From: Spinacia oleracea
Taxonomy: Eukaryota; Streptophyta; Magnoliopsida; Caryophyllales; Amaranthaceae
Length of the DNA: 64,000 bases
Direction: 5' to 3'
NCBI RefSeq assembly: GCF_020520425.1
Contig: NC_079487.1
Location: 107,046,141-107,110,140 of the forward strand
Below the pieces are notes generated by a model, which was not told where the DNA came from, ran no database searches, and saw nothing but the letters and a program-made list of their open reading frames with translations. Made by a program: the position numbers and the translations under genes. Positions 59,945 through 64,000 of this stretch are shown in pieces (position 1 is the stretch's first letter; every line of letters begins with the position of its first letter).

Positions 59945-62900
59945 ATGGCAAAGAATAAAGGAAAAAGTAAGTTCGTCGTTGGTTCCTCTAGTGAGAGGGA
60001 GGATGTGCCCTCGGGAAGGGTACAGAAGAATTCAAGGGGTGGACACTCGGAGAGGCCGGTGGAGAAACGTTCGACTGGTTGGGATGCTTCCAAAGATGGT
60101 GCTGTTGGCGGGTCTGGTGTGTCTGAACGTGCTACTTCTGGTAAGAAAGCTGGTTCTTCGGGTGTACGCCGTTCTTACCCTGAGTTTCCAGTTCATTGGA
60201 CTGAAGCTGATCCGAAGGGCAAGTATGCCCCGATCTTGCATGAGACCACCAAGATCGATGGTCCGTTGGAGAAATCGGTCAGTGGTGACTGGTTGGTGGA
60301 GGCGAAGCTGGGGAACTACCATCGGAGGGCCGAGGAGCTATACGGAATCCAGCACGCCTTGGGGTACTGGTGTGAGCTTCCCGATCAGGAGCGTCCTCGG
60401 GTGACTCATCCGCCGAGGGGGTTCATCTCTGTGTACACTCATCACTTGGAGAACGGTCTCCGTTTTCCCTTGGATCCATTCATTTCCGAGCTCCTGGTAT
60501 CGTATAACATCAGTTTGGCCCAACTTACACCCAAATCTATGAGGCACATCATCGGATTTAGATGGGTGTGCGACTTTGTTAACTTCCCCTGCTCTGTCGC
60601 CGTTTTTCGGGATCTCCACGATCTGTCTTTCAATCATGCTTCCAAGGGTGATGGGTATGGTTGGTGGACCATCATCAACAAAAAGTCCCGAAGGAGAGGG
60701 GAGCCGAACTATATTACGGCATACCCTTACCTCAGTTCTGACCATAATTGGAAGACGGAGTGGTTGCTTGTTCGCGTGCCGACGGATCCGAAGCATCCCA
60801 ATTTTTATCGCCCTCCGAAGTGGTTTGTGACTCCTGATCCTGATATGGGAGGCGTGGCTGCTCCGGATCGGAACCATCACCACTACGGGGATCTCCTCCA
60901 GTGGTTTTTGGCTCGGGAGGATAACTATAAACTGCCGTCTAGCTGGCTCCCGAACCTCAACTACATCTTGCGGGAGGACATTCTTGCTGTCGCCGGTCTC
61001 AGCAGGATTTTTGACAGGGGTAGGTGTCTTTCTGCTGGGACCGTGTTTCAGTGAGTTTGTCCTCCTCCTTCTTCCCTCGTTTTACTGACTCGTTTTTGTG
61101 CTTTGTTTTTGCAGAGTACGGCTTTAGCTGTCTTGATCCTGCGATTTTGGGCATCTCTTTGGATCTGAAGACTATTCACGACTCGGCTCCTGATTACAAG
61201 TTCGGGAAAGAGAATCCTCGTTTGAAGGATTACGTGTTGTCTCCTTCGGGTGTTGCCCGGATATCCGAAGTTCGAGCTGATCCGTGGGATTCTGCCTCCT
61301 CTCCCGAAGCTGTTCCAGTGAAGGTCGTGCTTCCTGATTTGAGGACAACTTCAGATCCGGTAAGTGTTTCTATAGGCTCGGTTTTTGTTTGTCTTTTCTT
61401 TCTCTTTGGTTGGCCGTCGGCTAACGTCTTGGTCCTGGACCATCTTTCTAGGGTCCTGGGACTGACGCTGTGCCGCGTGCCGTTCCTTCGGTTTCATCTC
61501 CGGCTCGGATAGATATCTCTTTATCTAGGAACCGGGTACTTCACCTTTTTTCTTTATTTCCTCCTTTGTCTTCCTCTAAATTTATTGACCCTTGGTCTCC
61601 CTTTTTAGGATCAAAGGAAAAGGAAGGGTAGCACTCTTCTGAGGTCTTCCGCGCATCCGAAGAAGGCGAAGGCTTCTCAGTCCTCGGAGAAGGTATTTGC
61701 TCTGACTTGGAGGTTTTCTTGTAGTCCGTCTTTCCCTTTTTCGAAGCTGATCTTTGAACGCTTGTTTTGTAGGAAACGGTTTCGGAAGACATGCCTCCTC
61801 CCAAGAATCTCCTTCACTTCATGCCCTTGCCAGGGCAGAAGTTAAAGAGTGTGGTGGTTGCGGAACCGCCGCCCGTGGATCAACCGTTGGCCGAGGAAGA
61901 TACCATCCCCTCTCCGCTGAAGCCGTCTACTGCTTTAGGGATCGAGATCCAGGATATCACCAAGGTGATGGAGGCGATTGAAGCCGACTTTGTTCCTGGC
62001 TCGGATGCCCCTATCGTGGCCGAGGAGAAGAAGGAATCTGCTGACGTTTCTCTCGAAAGAGAGAGAAGTCCAGATAAGGAGATGGTGGATCTCACAGGCC
62101 CCGATGTTGAGGTTCCCGAGGCTGAGAAGGATGTTCCCTCTACTGAGGAGGAGCAGCCCGAACAAGGTTTGACGAGGAAGAGGCGTCACTCGACTTTGGG
62201 TTCTACTTCGACTTCGGCCCTGGATAGATTGATCCATGCTGACCCTTGCTCGGATGTTCCGCTGAAGCGGATCCCCGAGGAAGTAAGGGAAGCGATGGCT
62301 CGATATGCTAGGGCTCCGGTTTTGGGAGAGAATCCCATGGCTCACGTGGGATCTTTGGTGGGTCCCGAAGCTGCTCGGGAGAATCTTCTTCGGGCCAACC
62401 CGCAGTGGAGGGTTCCTGGAGCTGAAGAGAGGAACCCGGCTATGATGGCCCAGTACTACCTGAATGAGGTAAGTGTTGGATTTTCTCTTTGAGTTGTGTT
62501 TTTGTTTTATGTTTTTCCTATTTCTGCTCATCTTTCCTTCGCTCCCAGGCTGTTTTCTGGTCCTCGTTCGCTTCCGAGTGCAGCTCGGTTGAGGAGAGAC
62601 AACTGAGGAGATATCAGGAGGCTTATGCTCGTGATATTCCTATCTTGGACCAGAAGGCTGGGCAGCTCTTCTTCGAGCTTGTGGAGGTCAAGCAGCTGTA
62701 CCTTCAGTACAGTCGTGAGGCTAGAGCTTCTGCTGAGCAGATCGGGGCCGAAGTTGGAAAGCTCACCTTCCGAGTCGAAGAGGATGCTGAAAAAATAGCT
62801 TCTTTCGACAAGGAGAGGAAAGATACGGCCGCCAAGTTTGCGAGCGAACTTGAAGAAAAAGACAGACTTCTCAAGAAGATGAAGTCTAAATTTGAGGCGG

Positions 62901-63349
62901 CCGTTAAGCAGAGCCAGGATGCGGAGGCGAGGCTTCAGCAGTTTGTCAAGCATCGGGAGATTATTCAGAACCAAGCCGACAAGGTGCCTGTTCTCCAGCT
63001 GAAGATCCGAGAGAAGGATGCGGCCATTCGGAAGTTGGAGCAAGAGCGAGTTGACCTCTACACTGCTGATCAGTGTAGAGAGCAGTATTGGAATGGCATC
63101 CTGGGTGCTCGGCGCATGTTTGCGAAGCATATGCCTCATTTCCCTTGGAATGAGAAAGTTCCTCTCTGGATGCGGGCCCAGGATCACTTGGTGGAGTGCC
63201 AAGCTGATCGAGACGAAGCTGAAGCTGAACGCCAAGCTGCTCTTGCAGAGGCTCGGGCCCAGAAGGCGAATTCCGAAGGTGACACTACTGCTGGGGGTTC
63301 TTCGAAGGATGCTCCCCTAGGGGCTGCTCCTGAGACTCCCAAGAGTTAG
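59945..63349 (+). CDS. 'Putative gypsy-type transposon' family protein with C-terminal coiled coil
   Basis: Six exons with GT/AG ends join without a stop into 994 aa: 59945-61019, 61115-61359, 61452-61535, 61609-61692, 61773-62468 and 62549-63349. The ATG at 59945 (CGATCATGG) has A at -3. The N-terminus is Ser/Gly/Lys-rich. Residues about 155-330 match the plant transposon domain Transposase_28 (PF04195): FPLDPFISELLVSYNISLAQ, LTPKSMRHIIGF, then a Trp-rich segment (GYGWWTI). A low-complexity middle (residues about 410-690) is followed by an Ala/Glu/Lys-rich coiled coil (about 770-880), then a YWNGILGARRMF segment. Such proteins sit in or near LTR elements and are poorly understood; a gag-like or accessory role is a guess. 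The codon usage is more GC-rich than elements A and B. Confidence 0.85.
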
Positions 63350-63699
63350 GGATTCGGGCAGTCGTCTTCTTCAGAGTCGGTCGGTTCCAGTTGAGGACTT
63401 CCGAATGTGTGCTTGCCTTTCCCCCTTTTGCCTCGGCGCTGCGTTGTACTTGTTTCTTTTTGCTTTCTTAGTACTTCGGTAGGCCGGTATTGTCTGTTGA
63501 TGGCTGCCGATTTTAATTGTTTCATTTTGTTTTCAATTTTTGAGGGTCCTCGGGTATGTATCGAGCTGTTTGATGCATTTGTACTTCCCCAAATATTGAA
63601 TGAAAAATGAATGTTTGTTACTTGGCTGCCTCTTTTCAATTTTTTGCACTTCCGAAGTTTTAAGTCTTTGAATCCGTAGATTTTCGAGCTCTTCTTTTT

Positions 63700-64000
63700 G
63701 TAGACTTGCTAAGAAACCCTTTGATTTTGCGAGTTCTTCAAATCCGTAGATCTGTTAAGAGACTCTTTAATTTTGCGAGTTCTTCAAATCCGTAGATCTG
63801 CTAAGAGACTCTTTAATTTTGCGAGTTCTTCAAATCCGTAGATCTGCTAAGAGACTCTTTAATTTTGTGAGTTCTTCAAATCCGTAGATCTGCTAAGAGA
63901 CTCTTTAATTTTGTGAGTTCTTCAAATCCGTAGATCTGCTAAGAGACTCTTTAATTTTGCGAGTTCTTCAAATCCGTAGATCTGCTAAGAGACTCTTTAA
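63700..64000 (+). repeat. 46-bp tandem repeat, running off the window
   Basis: The unit GAGTTCTTCAAATCCGTAGA...TTTTGC recurs with starts at 63731, 63777, 63823, 63869, 63915 and 63961, after a diverged unit near 63690. Copies are nearly identical, differing only at TTGC/TTGTG and at one base in the first unit. Confidence 0.95.

Overview
This 64-kb window is nuclear DNA from a flowering plant. It has introns with GT/AG ends, identical eukaryotic-type tRNA-Leu genes with internal promoter boxes, an ankyrin-PGG gene, and a dense nest of plant transposable elements. The mobile-element repertoire and the LTR style would fit a Caryophyllales/Amaranthaceae genome (spinach, beet or goosefoot type), but that is inference from general familiarity and is not shown by any single sequence here.

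Layout. (1) 1-12158: a decayed Ty1/copia retrotransposon on the minus strand. It is broken by a solo LTR (2418-3895, 5-bp target duplication), three hAT-type MITEs (4592-5170, 5190-5879, 6054-6523, each with a perfect 8-bp duplication) and another MITE (8746-9057). It abuts a LINE ORF1 remnant (12159-12840). (2) 13-20.5 kb: the only clearly host-type genes. These are two identical tRNA-Leu(AAG) genes, an ankyrin/PGG pseudogene and an apparently intact five-exon ankyrin/PGG membrane protein gene (668 aa). (3) 21005-36965 (element A) and 38134-52980 (element B): two autonomous-sized Mutator-like elements, each about 15-16 kb. Each carries two convergent multi-exon genes, a FAR1-type transposase and a Ulp1-like cysteine protease. 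In A the protease frame is intact (994 aa) and the transposase is broken. In B the transposase is intact (785 aa) and the protease is broken. (4) 53-57.3 kb: a Helitron-like 3' end, a small LTR with a primer-binding site, a Tourist-like MITE, a third identical tRNA-Leu and a local tandem duplication. (5) 57.3-64 kb: a 1.6-kb MULE with long TIRs and a 9-bp duplication, lying just upstream of a six-exon 994-aa gene of the 'putative gypsy-type transposon' family with a C-terminal coiled coil, followed by a 46-bp tandem repeat that runs off the window.

The most unusual feature is in elements A and B. The introns and spacers of each are filled with a short motif private to that element. In A it is TTAGTTAACTTTTT-like, about 21-bp period; in B it is ATGTTCTAA. 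In A the motif lies in the sense orientation of whichever gene it sits in, so it flips strand exactly between the two convergent genes and makes the whole element a giant imperfect inverted array. The insertion history can be read directly. A ~200-bp tandem duplication has an empty copy at 20.64-20.82 kb. The second copy was hit by a LINE 3' fragment, the LINE fragment by element A, and the flank by a Stowaway MITE.
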